From contig CM028136.1 of assembly GCA_016271365.2 (NCBI GenBank), positions 472,128,001 through 472,192,000 of the forward strand: DNA of 64,000 bases, given 5' to 3'. Within the stretch, counting starts at the first letter, position 1, and the number at the start of each line of letters is the position of its first letter. The DNA is from Neoceratodus forsteri. Lineage: Eukaryota; Chordata; Ceratodontiformes; Ceratodontidae. This document shows, piece by piece, positions 1 to 10,559 of the stretch. The position numbers and the translations under genes were made by a program. The notes below the pieces were generated by a model that did no database searches, was not told where the DNA came from, and saw only the letters and a program-made list of their open reading frames with translations.

Positions 1-774
1 CCAGCAAGGTCCAGCTTTGTGTGCTGTAATTGTAAGTTATTTTCACTATTGTTCACATTCCTTTTCTCACTAATAGTGGTGAGTCCATCCTTGCTCAGGA
101 GGGCTTTCACCTGGTTTGCAAGACATTAAAATGTGTTTCTTTCCTTCTCTCTCCTTCTCATTGCAGGTTTGACTATTCACAAGGATGACTGACAAGCCAG
201 TTACAAAGCCAGACAGCACACAAGGCATCAACTTACGTTGTTTCCTCATCCACCACCCAATCTCTGTGGCACCATCATGCCAGTACATGACTTGTCCCTC
301 ACTAATTTAATGTAAGTATCATTACATGATTTTTTATTTTTAATGTTTTATTTTAAGTTTTTCTTTCACAGGTATACTGTACAGTGACACAGTGGCCAAG
401 CCATGCTAAATTATTTATCCTTTTTCGTCATGGATGACAGGTATAGTAAGACTAGGAGTAGACAACCAATATACCATTCTTGTGGTCATCCACAGTAGCT
501 AATTGAGTAATTTTTTCTTGTTTTGACAAAGTCTTCTGTCGTGTTGCCTTCTCATCCAGCAAACAGGACTTCTCCTCCACCTCCTCTGTCTGGGGACAAC
601 TTTGTGTCATCACACGGCATGGCCATCACCAATATGATGGTAAGTATCCTTTCCAGAAGTATTTTTTTCTTTTAATTTTTTTTTATTTTTGGTTGCCTTT
701 CACACAACACAATAGAGAGTGTACTAGAGTCTACATAATGTATATCTTGTATTCACTGGTCACTTTCCATTCTG
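1..774. other. Unassigned sequence with two splice-bracketed segments
   Basis: No protein family is recognisable. Two segments look exon-like from their borders only: 167-311 (pyrimidine tract plus AG before it, GTAAGTAT after it) and 560-639 (AG before, GTAAGTAT after). Segment 560-639 stays open in one forward frame, reading roughly NRTSPPPPLSGDNFVSSHG, but 167-311 has early stops in all three forward frames. They could be exons of a non-coding transcript, of a decayed gene, or chance matches. Confidence 0.2.
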
Positions 775-1181
775 CAGTGTTGGGTAAGTTACTTTTTCTA
801 TTACTGTCAATTACGTTTGGAAACTTGTTCCAGGAAGCTCTGTGCAGTCATTAGCAAGGATGGAGAAGTACTAGAAAAAGTAATACACCTCACAATTATA
901 GTTACTTATTTCTTTTTATACAAAAACAATACAAAAATACTAAATAACTGTAACATATTACATTTTTTGAAAGTAATAGGTTAGTTACTAGTTCCTTTCA
1001 AATATATGTCATCAGTTACAGTTACGTATTTCTTTTGTATAAAAAGACATAAGTAATTGTAACTGAAGGTGTTATTACTTTTTCCAGTACTTCTCCATCC
1101 TTGCTAGTGGCTGCACAGAGCCCTGGAACGAGTTTCCAAAAGTAATAGAAAGTAACAGAAAAAGTAACCTACCCAACACTG
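775..1181. mobile_element. Foldback hAT-type non-autonomous element
   Basis: A 407-bp palindromic element. The left end CAGTGTTGGGTAAGTTAC and the right end (reverse complement CAGTGTTGGGTAGGTTAC) begin inverted arms of about 150 bp. Both arms contain the 'cttctccatccttgcta' block and a 'ctgcacagagc'-like block. It is flanked by the 8-bp direct repeat CCATTCTG (767-774 and 1182-1189). An 8-bp duplication with a CAG-starting inverted terminus is the usual hAT signature. No transposase is encoded, so it is a non-autonomous foldback or MITE. The centre is AT-rich with GTTACTTATTTCTTTT-like repeats. Superfamily assignment rests on duplication length and terminus. Confidence 0.75.
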
Positions 1182-1189
1182 CCATTCTG

Positions 1190-2100
1190 TCATGAATGCC
1201 TTGTCCTCCAGCAAGAAACCATCACCATCATTTCCACCAGATCACTGATGATGTCAGAGTTCCAGACTCATGCTTGGACCTCCTCCTATAGCTTCTCAAT
1301 CACTGTGTGTGGTCTTATTAAAGTGAACTCTTGCTCTGTATCCAGCATGAATACAGTCATCAATCTTATGCTGCTACCTGATTCTACATTGTCACACAGC
1401 TGAAAAATACATGAAACAGGAGAAACAGGAGAAGAAAACAGTTAGAGAGTGACATAAGAATAACATTTAAAAAATCTGGAACAAAAATAGGGATAAAGAA
1501 TCCTTATCTTACATGGAAGGAACTCTCCTAACTTAAATAACCAGATCCAAGCTGGACCAGTGCAGCAACAGGATTTTCATCTCCATAGTGAGAAATACCT
1601 GGAAAAAGACAAGCATGAACAAAAGAGTGTTAGAAATACACTGTTTGCACCCATCACATCACCTGCAGCCCAAAAAATAGAAAATAAGGCCTAGATATTA
1701 GAAGCAGATATGTGGCGCAACCTGAGATGTGCTAACACAAACCAGAGGATGCTCCATGGGGCAATGTAAGAATGATATGGATATGCAGTGCAAGACTTGA
1801 TGCGCACAAGTGAAAATATAATGTATGTGGTGCATGTGGAGGGGGCGTTCCCATGAATATGCCGTGCAGCCACATATTCAGTCAAGATGTGCTGCACATC
1901 CACAGCACATCATGCAGTTGGGCCGCACAAAGATAGGCATATAAATAGCATACCTAAGTCCATTCCACCCATAGGCAGACAGCAGCATAGCACCACAAAG
2001 CAGCCAAGGATGGGTCTGCATTCCTGATGGCAGCAGTCATGAGGGGAGTGAGGAGATGGGAGGAACAACAATGTGGACATGGAGGTGATATGCCCAGCAG
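1190..2100. other. No gene recognised; probable left flank or 5' end of Harbinger element
   Basis: Nothing assignable to a family. From about 1690 the composition shifts to the CATG/TGTG-rich style seen throughout the following Harbinger element, so the element probably begins here. I could not find convincing terminal inverted repeats or a 3-bp duplication. Confidence 0.3.
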
Positions 2101-3583
2101 AGACGGTACCGTGTCCATCTCACATTTGAACAACTGAGTGACATGGAGATCATGGGCTGGTACCGACTCAACAGGGCACTGCTGAGCCAGCTCTGTGAGC
2201 TGCTCCATGATGACCTGCAGGCACCAACACACAGGAGTCACGCCATAATGGTGGAGACAAAGGTGACATCAGCAATGTGCCTGCTCACCAAGGGCACCTT
2301 CCAGATGCTGGTGGGTGACACCACTGGCATCATGCAGTCTGCCACGTCCGTCTCCTCACCCAATTCCTCACTGCTCTGCTGTCACATGCTTCAGAGTACA
2401 TCAAATTCCCAAGCACACAGGCAGAGCAGACAGAAACCATGCAGCACTTCCACAGGGGTGGCATGCATCAGGCATACTAGAATATAGATGACACCCATGT
2501 AAGGCCGCCGTGCACCACCTGGCAATTGAGGGTGTTGCATATGTCAACAAAAAGGGCTACCATTCTGTAAACTGCCAGGTGGTGTGCAATGCCATGGGAC
2601 ACATCATGAATGTGTGTGCCATTCACCCTGGAAGTGCACATGATGTCAACATCTGGCACCAGGTGACCCTGTACCACCTGTTTGAGAGCAGGGAATATCT
2701 AGCGGTCACCTAGTGGGTGAGTGGGGCTGGACAACAGGCCCACACAGCACACAGTGGCACACAATACAGTATGCAGAACTGCTGGGTGGGATACTGTCAC
2801 CATGGCCAAAAGGCAGGCAGTGCCATGGCCAACATGTGCCCTCTGCACCATGAACCACATGTAGCAGGGGGGTGCTGGACACTGGGGGCAGGCAGGGCTG
2901 GGGAGACACACAGCATGAATATGCATCCAGGCATGTGGTTGCACAGGGCCTGTGTCTGATACAGGTGCCAAAGTGGCTCACAGAACCACAGCTGGACAGG
3001 ACAGGGGCAGCTTGCCCTCAGGGGCAGGGCATGTGTACAGCAGAGCATGGCTGTGTGTGGCTATGGCATGCCAGGCACATGCCCTGCATGCAATGCACAT
3101 GCAGTGCACCCACTGATGTGGTGTTGTGGGCACAGCTGAGGTGGTGTGAAGTGGGAAAGCTAGTGCGGGGGCCACACGGATCAGTGGCTGACGTGTATGT
3201 ACATGGGGATGTAGCACACCTGGGAATGCATGATGTACATTAAATGTTTTTTCTCTCCTGAAGGTGACTTTGCATACCCTCTACTGCCATGGTTACTCAC
3301 CCCCATACGCCAGCCCTCATCCAAGGTGGAGAACAGGTACAATGAGGCACATGCCACAACATGCAATATCATTGAGGGTGTGTTCGGCATATTGAACATG
3401 CAATTCAGATGCCTGGACAGGTCTGGTGGTGCTATACAGTACAGCCCAGAGAAGGCCTGTGGCATATTCCTGGCCTATTGTATGCTACACAACAAGGCCA
3501 TGGACTATGAAATCCATGTCCAGGTTACAGCAGGTGACAGCTCTAAGGATGAGGGAGCACCGGACAGGGGTGGGCAGGAATGA
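2101..3583 (+). pseudogene. HARBI1-like DDE transposase pseudogene, two exons
   Basis: Exon 1 starts in frame before 2101 with RRYRVHLTFEQLSD, followed by the helix-rich region reading LCELLHDDLQAPTHRSHAI and GTFQMLVGDTTGI, typical of HARBI1 nucleases. A frameshift near 2335 moves into a frame with SEYIKFPSTQAEQTE. The segment around 2485 reads NIDDTHV, where the first catalytic Asp lies. Then YVNKKGYHSVNCQVVCNAMG and GSAHDVNIWHQ follow; the Asp of AHD is the second catalytic residue. An intron probably runs 2717-3263 (GTGAGT to AG). Exon 2 reads GDFAYPLLPWLLTP, RYNEAHATTCNIIEGVFG (catalytic Glu) and RCLDRSGGAI, ending at a stop at 3583. Internal stops and the frameshift make it non-functional. 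The family cuts DNA in a DDE reaction for element excision and insertion. Confidence 0.85.
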
Positions 3584-4199
3584 CACAACTGCTAGGGACC
3601 CATGGCTGGCCACCAGAGCCACGGCACTGGGACATGATTGTGGAGGAGCACTTGGAGACTGCAGGTGGGTAACAGAGTGGGACCATGGGGGGATGTGCAA
3701 TGGTGGGTGGGAGGAAACACATGCTCAGGTCAGCTGATGTAGCATGGCTAACAGGTCCACAGTGGTGGATGAACACACCCATGCAGGTGTGGCCACTGTG
3801 GTATCATCAGGTCCAGGGGTACATGGGGTTATTGCAGTGTATGGCATGGACCAGGGACACTGCCTGCACACATGCACATCAGACACACAACGCTGCACTC
3901 ATCACGCCCATGCCAGACAACACAACAGCAGTGCCCCAGCACAAGCCCTGAGCACCACATAAACAGCATGGACATACAAGCCACAGGCAGATGTGTGTGC
4001 CTGCACATGAACCTGGGCACAGCCAGCAGGTGTGTGGGCCAACGATTCATAGATGGGGACTGTGCCATGACAACTGCACATAGGTGGCACCACTGTGTCC
4101 TACCATGGCCACTACGGACATATGGGCATCCACGCCCACAGTGGGTAACTCCCTCTGGAGTGTCAATCACCTTGGCAGGGGACCCAACTGTGCTAGCAG
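3584..4199. other. Interior spacer of Harbinger element
   Basis: Low-complexity CATG/CACA-rich sequence between the 3' ends of the two convergent Harbinger genes. No coding motif was recognised on either strand; long open frames here follow the composition and carry no family signature. Confidence 0.4.
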
Positions 4200-5045
4200 G
4201 GGCAGCTCCATGAGACTGTGACCGTGTGTTCATGGGTGTCTCATTCCCAAAGTTCAGATGGGACACAGGGATGTTGGGAATACCTGAGGCAGTGGATGGC
4301 ATCAGAAAGGGTGGGGCCACATGACGCCATGAGGCAGGAGTGCTGGTGTCACTACGTGGGGGGTGGTGGACACCCCTGCAGCTGTGGAGCACCAGGGTGG
4401 CACAGCCCACCTCAATGGCCTTTGCTATTTTCTCAAAGCCTGCAGTCATGTCTGCCCTCTGTTGATGAATCTCACCAACCATGGCCACTCGGAGTTGGCA
4501 ACTCACCAACCAACTGGGAGTGCCCAGCAGATGCATGGTCATCCAGGATGTCCCCTCACATATGGAGGCCCTGACACGCCTCCCTGAGTGCACGCTGCTT
4601 CTCCACGGATGCCCACAGGAGCCGGATGTGTTCATCCAGCCTGTCAGCAGGGGACCTGTCCTCTGGGGTTGCTGATGTGAGGGTGATATACTGGCCTGCA
4701 GTGCAACATCCATGGCCTGTGGAAGCTGCACAGTAGGCCACTGTTCAAGCAGGAACTGTGCATGGGCAAGCACAGTGGGACCTGGTACAGGTGTGTCATG
4801 TGCACAGGCAGCACATTGCTGCCATGCTGCAACACAGTATCCTGCTGCATGAGGGGGACAGCCCCAGTCCCCACAGCCACACCCAAGACCTGGCCACCCA
4901 CAACTGTCACAGATGCTGTCGGCATCGGGGCAACCTGGCTGAGGATGTGCTTGGGGACAGGGTGCCCCACCCTGTTTCTTGCTGTCCATGTAGCCACCTG
5001 CACTGTGGCAGTGACACTGCTGTGTACTGTTGTTGTCTAAACACT
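4200..5045 (-). pseudogene. Distal part of the Harbinger Myb/SANT-like gene
   Basis: On the minus strand the frame reads AVPLMQQDTVLQHGSN, then in a shifted frame RLDEHIRLLWASVEKQRALR, then in another AMVGEIHQQRADMTAGFEKI followed by AKAIEVG. Such charged, helix-forming C-terminal segments (LRxQ... MTAGFEKIAKAIE) are usual after the Myb-like domain in Harbinger accessory proteins and probably mediate oligomerisation. At least two frameshifts separate the pieces. It belongs with the exons at 6000-6270 and 6870-7281. The 429-codon open frame covering 3829-5118 is only partly this protein; much of it is out-of-frame noise. Confidence 0.5.
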
Positions 5046-5052
5046 CTTGGTG

Positions 5053-5927
5053 TGTAGGGTAAACAATAAAAATAATAATAATACAGATTCTTGTGTCTCG
5101 GAGTCTGCCAAGAAACATTCATAAACAAGTAAGGAGTACTAATAAAGTTTATTATACTACTTACACCAAGCATGTGACAGAGAAAATCACAAGGGAGATG
5201 GGTTTCTCACCATTCCTGAAGAATGTACATAATCTCCAGAATTGTAGCTCTTAGGGTCTCTAAGATCTTGTTCTATCTCTCCCCACGCTCCAGCTCTCTG
5301 CCCTTCTAGAGAAGTTACAGTGTCTCGAGAGAGCTACAATGGGTTGTGGACAGCTAAATACTACAGATAATAGCATAACAACAGAGATTACAACATAGTT
5401 ACAGATATAAGAAACAATATGTATTGGTCCCAAGTCATTCTCCATTGGATAATGACTTAGGAGACAGAATTACTAATGAGTACTGTATCACATGAGACAG
5501 AATATGCTTCCATTAGCATTATAGTTTAGACAAAAAAAATGCTGACAGTTCAAACTACATGCACATTTCTTACTTACGTACAATATAAAACATAGAGACA
5601 TAACAAAGGCCTTCTGTCTCTGTCAGCTTGCTTAGAGACAAAGAGAACTGCTAACAGGCCTATTACATGGCATATCTGAGTGTAAAATACACTACATATA
5701 ATTTTGAGAATATAAGTATACAATAATCACTGATGATCCCTCTGAGTCATCTTACCAGTGATTAGGTAGATTATTTATGGACTATATGTAAAAGACAAAC
5801 ATAATCTAGATAAATGTATTATAGTGAGGTATAATAAATCATGCATGACAATATTAGCATATCTTAGCAGCAAAGCACATTCCTAGCACTCATATCCATA
5901 TATAAGTGCAAAATAGCAAGTATCACA
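5053..5927. mobile_element. AT-rich insertion inside the Harbinger element, possible solo LTR
   Basis: This 875-bp block differs sharply in base composition from the GC/CATG-rich Harbinger DNA on both sides and lies within the Myb gene. It can be bounded as TGTAGGG...ATCACA, i.e. TG...CA ends as in LTRs, and contains TATAATAA and AATAAA-like signals. I found no matching short target duplication and no coding sequence, so LTR identity is tentative; it could also be another non-coding insertion. Confidence 0.3.
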
Positions 5928-5999
5928 GTACAATAGACCAGGAATATAGTGTGAGGTGTATGTGAGGTGTATGTGGAATGATAGGGGCATAACCCAAGT

Positions 6000-6270
6000 G
6001 TAACACTGTTACCACTAGCTGTGTGGCATCATCCTCATCATCATCCTCCATAACAGATGCCAGCACCGTGGAGGTCATCAGTCAACTCTAAGTCATACAG
6101 GGCATTCAGACCACAAAACTCAGGAGGTTCTGGAACATTGGTGCCCTGCCTGCACCTGTCATGGTCCTGGCTGATGTTGATGGGCTGGGTTCCTCTTCCA
6201 CCTCCTTCTCCGGCCCCTCCATCTGTGGTCTGTGGGCCATGCACCGAAGCACCCCTGAGGCATGATGCTG
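6000..6270 (-). pseudogene. Middle exon of the Harbinger Myb/SANT-like gene
   Basis: On the minus strand a 'tgccttacag' acceptor ends at 6271 and the exon reads MEGPEKEVEEEPSPSTS and, after a frameshift, LYDLELTDDLHGAG and MEDDDEDDATQ. Acidic, Ser/Pro-rich linkers of this type follow the Myb-like domain in Harbinger accessory proteins. The upstream exon ends at a GTGAGT donor at 6869, giving an intron of about 600 bp. The exon is broken by stops; its distal end is uncertain because the AT-rich insertion follows at 5927. Confidence 0.5.
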
Positions 6271-6869
6271 CTGTAAGGCAGACATGAGTGAATGGTCAGG
6301 GTATCATGGCCATGGCTGTCTATTGACCGGTGTACATGGGGCCGTGTGCCATGAAGCACAGGTGTTCTGGCACTGCCACACATGGCATGTACTGGCACTG
6401 TGACCTGTGTCACCACACCACTGTATGGTGTGTGCAATGCATGCCACTGTGCTAGGCCCACATGGTGCCATGTTGTGTACAGCTGTTGGGCCTGGGGTGT
6501 GCACATGCCCCACCAGGGGCAGGGGCACTGCAGGTGGTGTGTGGGCACACCAACAACAGTAACTGCCCACTGCAGTGCATTGCACCTGCATATGTGGTGG
6601 ACATACACAGATGTGGCACGTGTACACAGGTGGCCATAGACCACCACTGGTGGCCCCACTCCAGCAGGCCTACATCCCCGGTGACACAGCCTGACATGGC
6701 AGCACCCACTGGCTGCAGTGTGGACACTGCATGCCCATGGGAGTACCGTACAATGGTGGATGCACTGCACAGTGGCATGGTGACACAGTGTGCATCCATG
6801 TGTGCATACCCTACACATCCAGGAACACAGCACACAGCCATACAGACAAAGTGACAGATGCATACTCAC

Positions 6870-7281
6870 AGTATTGTGTGAGGGCCTCAGCCTGTCTGGA
6901 ACCCATCTCCAGGGACACCCTCCACAGAGGCACGGGGCAGGGTGGATACAAGCAGCTCCCCATTGGCTGTCAGTCGTGGCACAGTGTGTGGCCCACCCCC
7001 TGTGGCCTGCAGGGATGCCTGCATAGTGACCAGGTGCTCCTGGCCCTGGTCCTGTTGCTGTTCATTCACTTCATGCACTCCTGGGGAGTGCAATTGTACT
7101 CCCCATGGGCATTCACAGCCTGTGCCTCCACATCCCATCCCTTTGTCCTCTCCAGCCGCATACCTATCTTCCCTGACAGAAGGTCCTCTATCTGGACATA
7201 GGCTTCGACCAGGGCCTTCGGCTCATCCTCCTAAAAATGTGGAAGTCTCCTCCATCTCACTTCCTCCTCCTCCTCTGCCAT
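6870..7281 (-). pseudogene. Myb/SANT-like DNA-binding exon of the Harbinger element
   Basis: The minus-strand ATG at 7281 opens MAEEEEEVRWRRLPHF, one in-frame stop, then EDEPKALVEAYVQIEDLLSG and KIGMRLERTKGWDVEAQAVN. This matches the Myb/SANT-like pattern of Harbinger accessory proteins (acidic start, aromatic residues, '(K)xxWxxIxxAVN' helix). After a frameshift, ATGGGPHTVPRLTANGELL and VSTLPRASVEGVPG follow, also typical of this family. A GTGAGT donor lies at 6869-6864. The protein would bind transposon ends or carry the nuclease into the nucleus. The in-frame stop and frameshifts make it a pseudogene. Identification rests on motif order and on pairing with the convergent HARBI1-like gene. 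Confidence 0.7.
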
Positions 7282-8385
7282 TCTAGTGCCTGTGGGGTGG
7301 AAGGGTGACAGGTGTCAGCACACTACAAAGTTCTGTTGCACAGCTCCCAGGCATGGTGTCTGCATGGCTAGACACCCTTCAACAATGTAGCTGTAACAAA
7401 CAAGCCTTCAAGGTGCAGTACCTGCTGGTCACCAGTGGTGTGTGGTGGTGCAGAGCAAGCTCATTTATGGCTCAGCACATGCAAATGAGGACATGTGCAG
7501 CCTGTAATGAGATGCTAATGTGGGGAATTGCTCTGTGATTGCACAATGGGTCAATTTGCATGTCCTAACTGCATAAAGCAGATTTGTTAAAGCTACCAAC
7601 AGTCCCTATTTTCCCATGACAGTCCCTATTTTAGGCAGCATGTCCCAGTGTCCCCACAAGTTTTGCAAAATGTCACTTTTGTCCTGGTTTTTGCTTATGT
7701 GTTTCAGTTTTGTCCCTTTTTTTTTGCTGACTGCTAATCCATGAGTGACAGTTATTTCAGCACCATTGTGGTGCTGCACGGGCTGGAAAGCAGTTTGCAA
7801 CTTCAACCCTTATGCCTGTGTTGCACCTCAAGCAAGTCAGTGAGAGCACAGTAAAGCATGTTCCTTCCTGTTAGATTAGACTGGGTAGTAGTGCAAACAA
7901 GCGCACATGGATGTCTGCCTGTCAGTAGCTTAGAGGGACTCCAGACAGAGAAGGGACCTGCAGCAGTGAATTAAAGTACCAGAACCTGATCAGCTATAGG
8001 GAAGTGTGTAAAACAATCAGGTGCGGTGGTGGGAATCACTGGTGAAGTTTGCTCAGCAAATGAGGTGAGTGTAAATGGGTTGGATGGGACTGTCAGGAGG
8101 AGCAATACATGCAGCTCAAATGTCTGATCACAATTAATGCAGGTTTGCTTCTAATGAACTTTCTGTACATCATGATTTGGAATTTGCTGCAGAAGAATTA
8201 TGTATCATTTTAATCTGGATGTTTGCTACTGGTGTTACTGTGGGGCGGCATGGCCAGAGCAAGCAGCAAAATTTAAGTGATCGTGTGCAGTGTTGTCTGC
8301 GGGAGTGACACAGTGGGGAGGGGGGAGTCATGGTCAGGATGGATCGTCCCAGTTTTAGGCCTCGGAAAGTTGGTAACTTTAAGAT
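7282..8385. other. No gene recognised
   Basis: No coding family, RNA gene or clear repeat boundary was found. A short direct repeat 'acagtccctattt' occurs near 7600 and 7620. The stretch may hold the right end of the first Harbinger element. Confidence 0.3.
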
Positions 8386-8942
8386 TTGTGCTTAGCCCAT
8401 CTTAATTTGCTCACGCATGTATTTGTACCACACACTTCCATGGCACATCACCACACATCATGCGGTTCACTGGCACATACTCACCATGCATCCAGCATGA
8501 CAGTGCATCCAGCCATTCCTGGCAATGCATTGTGCATCATGGTGCAGCATGCAGCATATCTCTGTGCATCGCGATCACGATGCAGTGTGCATGTCGTAAG
8601 CTGAGGACATGTGCCGTGTCAGTGCACAGCGCATGTCATGCCATTGCACAGTGCCATTGGCTGAATGTGGCATACTGTACCTCCACAAGATGGCCGCCAG
8701 TCAGGTCGCTTATGCGCAATGCGTGATGACATGACCCATCCTCCCACCCAGCATTGCAGCACCATGCATTTGTGGTGGTGCACCATCATCTGTGTATTGT
8801 GCATCACCATTGAGCATGCTGCAACGCAGGCTGGCTTACACAAAGACTGTGGACACCATAGCATGTGCGCAGGATGCTGGGCTACGGCACTCAACTGAAG
8901 TGAGACAGATCTGGCCAACCTTGTGGCTTTGATGCAGACTGT

Positions 8943-9098
8943 TAAGGGGGACAGCTGTTTGGAAATGAGGCCTTGCAGGAAGCAAGGGCCCAAGTCTGGG
9001 CCAGGGTAGCTGAGAGGCTGGTCAGGAGGATGGGGGTTCCTCTCATGGCTGTACAGTGCAGGTACTGCTTTGGTGACCTCAAGAGGAGGGACCTGTAA
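8943..9098 (+). pseudogene. Myb/SANT-like domain fragment
   Basis: The forward frame reads QLFGNEALQEARAQVWARVA then ERLVRRMGVPLMAVQCRYCF and GDLKRRDL before a stop at 9098. This fits the second and third helices of Myb/SANT-like domains in Harbinger accessory genes, with the conserved W, the 'QCRxxxxDLKRR' helix and the preceding LFG. An in-frame stop lies just upstream (near 8943). No intact gene surrounds it. A possible distal exon at 9980-10209 reads CRLRAILRAIWEQTVVLHGL. Confidence 0.55.
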
Positions 9099-9979
9099 GG
9101 CTGCGGGGGCTGCAGGAACAGGCCTGTAGGGGAGACATGCCAAGCCCAGGTGTGTACACATTTTGCACAGTCTGCCATTGCCTGCTTGTTGTTCCTGCAG
9201 TTGTGGGGTGGTGTTATTGTTTTCTGTGGGTGCTGTGGGGTTCTGGGGTGAGTGTGGTGGGGTTCTGTGTAATGTAGTTGGGGGGATTGTGGGGTGATGA
9301 CAGCCTGCTGTTCATGTTTCCCTTCCATTCTGTTCCCCTTGCAGGCAGGGAAGAGTGCCAGTGGGCGGTGGACAGGGGCCATGCCAGAGAAGGGCCAGGC
9401 AATCACAGGCAGTGGGTTCTGGATGCATCAAAGAATTCACCTGACCTGTGAAAGTGTGCCTTCTGTTGTGGTTCTGTGCTGTTTGTGGTATGGGTGGGGT
9501 GTGGGTTTCCCTTGTCCACCGGCTCCTTGGCCGCTAGCTGTGTATGCCTCAGTGTGCTGGTCTGCACACTGTGGACTTTGTCCTGTCACCATGTGGCAGT
9601 CCTGTGGTGCACCATGGCCATGTGTGTTCACCACATTGTTTGTGTACCGTCAGGACTGTGGGTACCTGGCATCACACCCGCATGGTTCCACTGAGCCTCC
9701 AGAAGTGGTGCATGTGGCTATTGTCCCTATACGGTGTGGGGGACATGGCTCCATGTCCCCCAACAACATCCATTGTATGCACATGCTGACATTGCATCAC
9801 CCTGTGCCACATTCAGGTCACTGTGTGGAACTGTTGCACATCATTCTTCTGGTCCATTGTGTGTGTGGTGCATTGTTAGGACTGTGCATGTGTCCCATCA
9901 ATGTCCAGTATGTGCTTCATTCCCAAGGGGGAGCATGGCCTGTGTATGATGTGGCACTGAGTGGATGTCCTCTGTTTCC

Positions 9980-10209
9980 ACACACAGGTCGTCTTGTTGA
10001 GGGTGGTGCCTATGGTTGGGCTGAAGTGGTGGTATCAGGTGGAACCAGGGATGCAGCACTCCAGAGACCCTTACTGTGATAATCAGAGGCAGGGGGCAAT
10101 CTTCTGTAGGCTGAGGGCCATATTGAGGGCCATTTGGGAGCAGACGGTGGTGCTCCATGGGTTAGGTATGGTGAACCATCGTCCTAATGGGAACCAACTG
10201 GAGAATTAG
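9980..10209 (+). pseudogene. Possible C-terminal exon of the second Myb/SANT-like gene
   Basis: The open frame ends at 10209 with RQGAIFCRLRAILRAIWEQT and VVLHGLGMVNHRPNGNQLEN. The short amphipathic helix resembles the C-terminal tail expected in Harbinger accessory proteins, and a 3'UTR-like T-rich segment with ATTAAA near 10420 follows. No diagnostic residue is present; the call depends on the Myb-like block about 900 bp upstream. Confidence 0.3.
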
Positions 10210-10559
10210 GCCTGTGTGGCCACTAGACTTTCTTTGATTTGCCATTTTGATTGGCACCAGTTCATTCCTCCTGTCATCCTGTTTTCAACCCTGTATTTTG
10301 TTGCCTCACCTGCAGTCCCTTTTCCCTGTGTATCCCTTCCCTACACCAGTTTTAACTTTTGCTGTTTTTGTTGTTGCTGTTGTTTCCTATTTGTAATCAG
10401 GTTTGAAATATTTTTTCCATTAAAGTCTTTTGTACTGCACTTTCTCTGTGTCTGTGGTCATTCCTGTGCTGTGGTTGGGGTCTGCTGTTCTGTTCCTTAT
10501 GTTACCCACTGCCTCTTGGGCTGCACAGCTTGACTGTTTGTGATTTGTCGTGCATAGGT

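Larger units (their letters stand above)
1690..7281. mobile_element. PIF/Harbinger DNA transposon (decayed, autonomous type)
   Basis: Two genes in convergent orientation, a HARBI1-like transposase on + (2101-3583) and a Myb/SANT-like gene on - (7281 down to about 4200), are the classic gene pair of vertebrate Harbinger elements. In that family the Myb-like protein helps bring the nuclease to the nucleus and to DNA. Both genes are broken by stops and frameshifts. An AT-rich block (5053-5927) interrupts the Myb gene region. The left boundary is only a composition change and the right is the Myb start codon; terminal inverted repeats were not found, so true ends are uncertain. Confidence 0.75.

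Noticed and set aside
2717..3263. Open frames between the two HARBI1-like exons as separate genes
   Set aside because: They lie in the inferred intron and are low-complexity with no motif.
3829..5118. 429-codon open frame on the minus strand
   Set aside because: Only fragments match Harbinger Myb-like tails and these are in several frames. The rest is Cys/His/Pro-rich noise from CATG-rich DNA.
6159..6869. 236-codon open frame on the minus strand
   Set aside because: It covers the predicted intron (GTGAGT at 6869 to AG at 6271) of the Myb-like gene, and its His/Cys-rich product has no family match.
9294..10079. 261-codon open frame on the plus strand
   Set aside because: Composition-driven; no domain, and it overlaps the boundary between Myb-like pieces in other frames.
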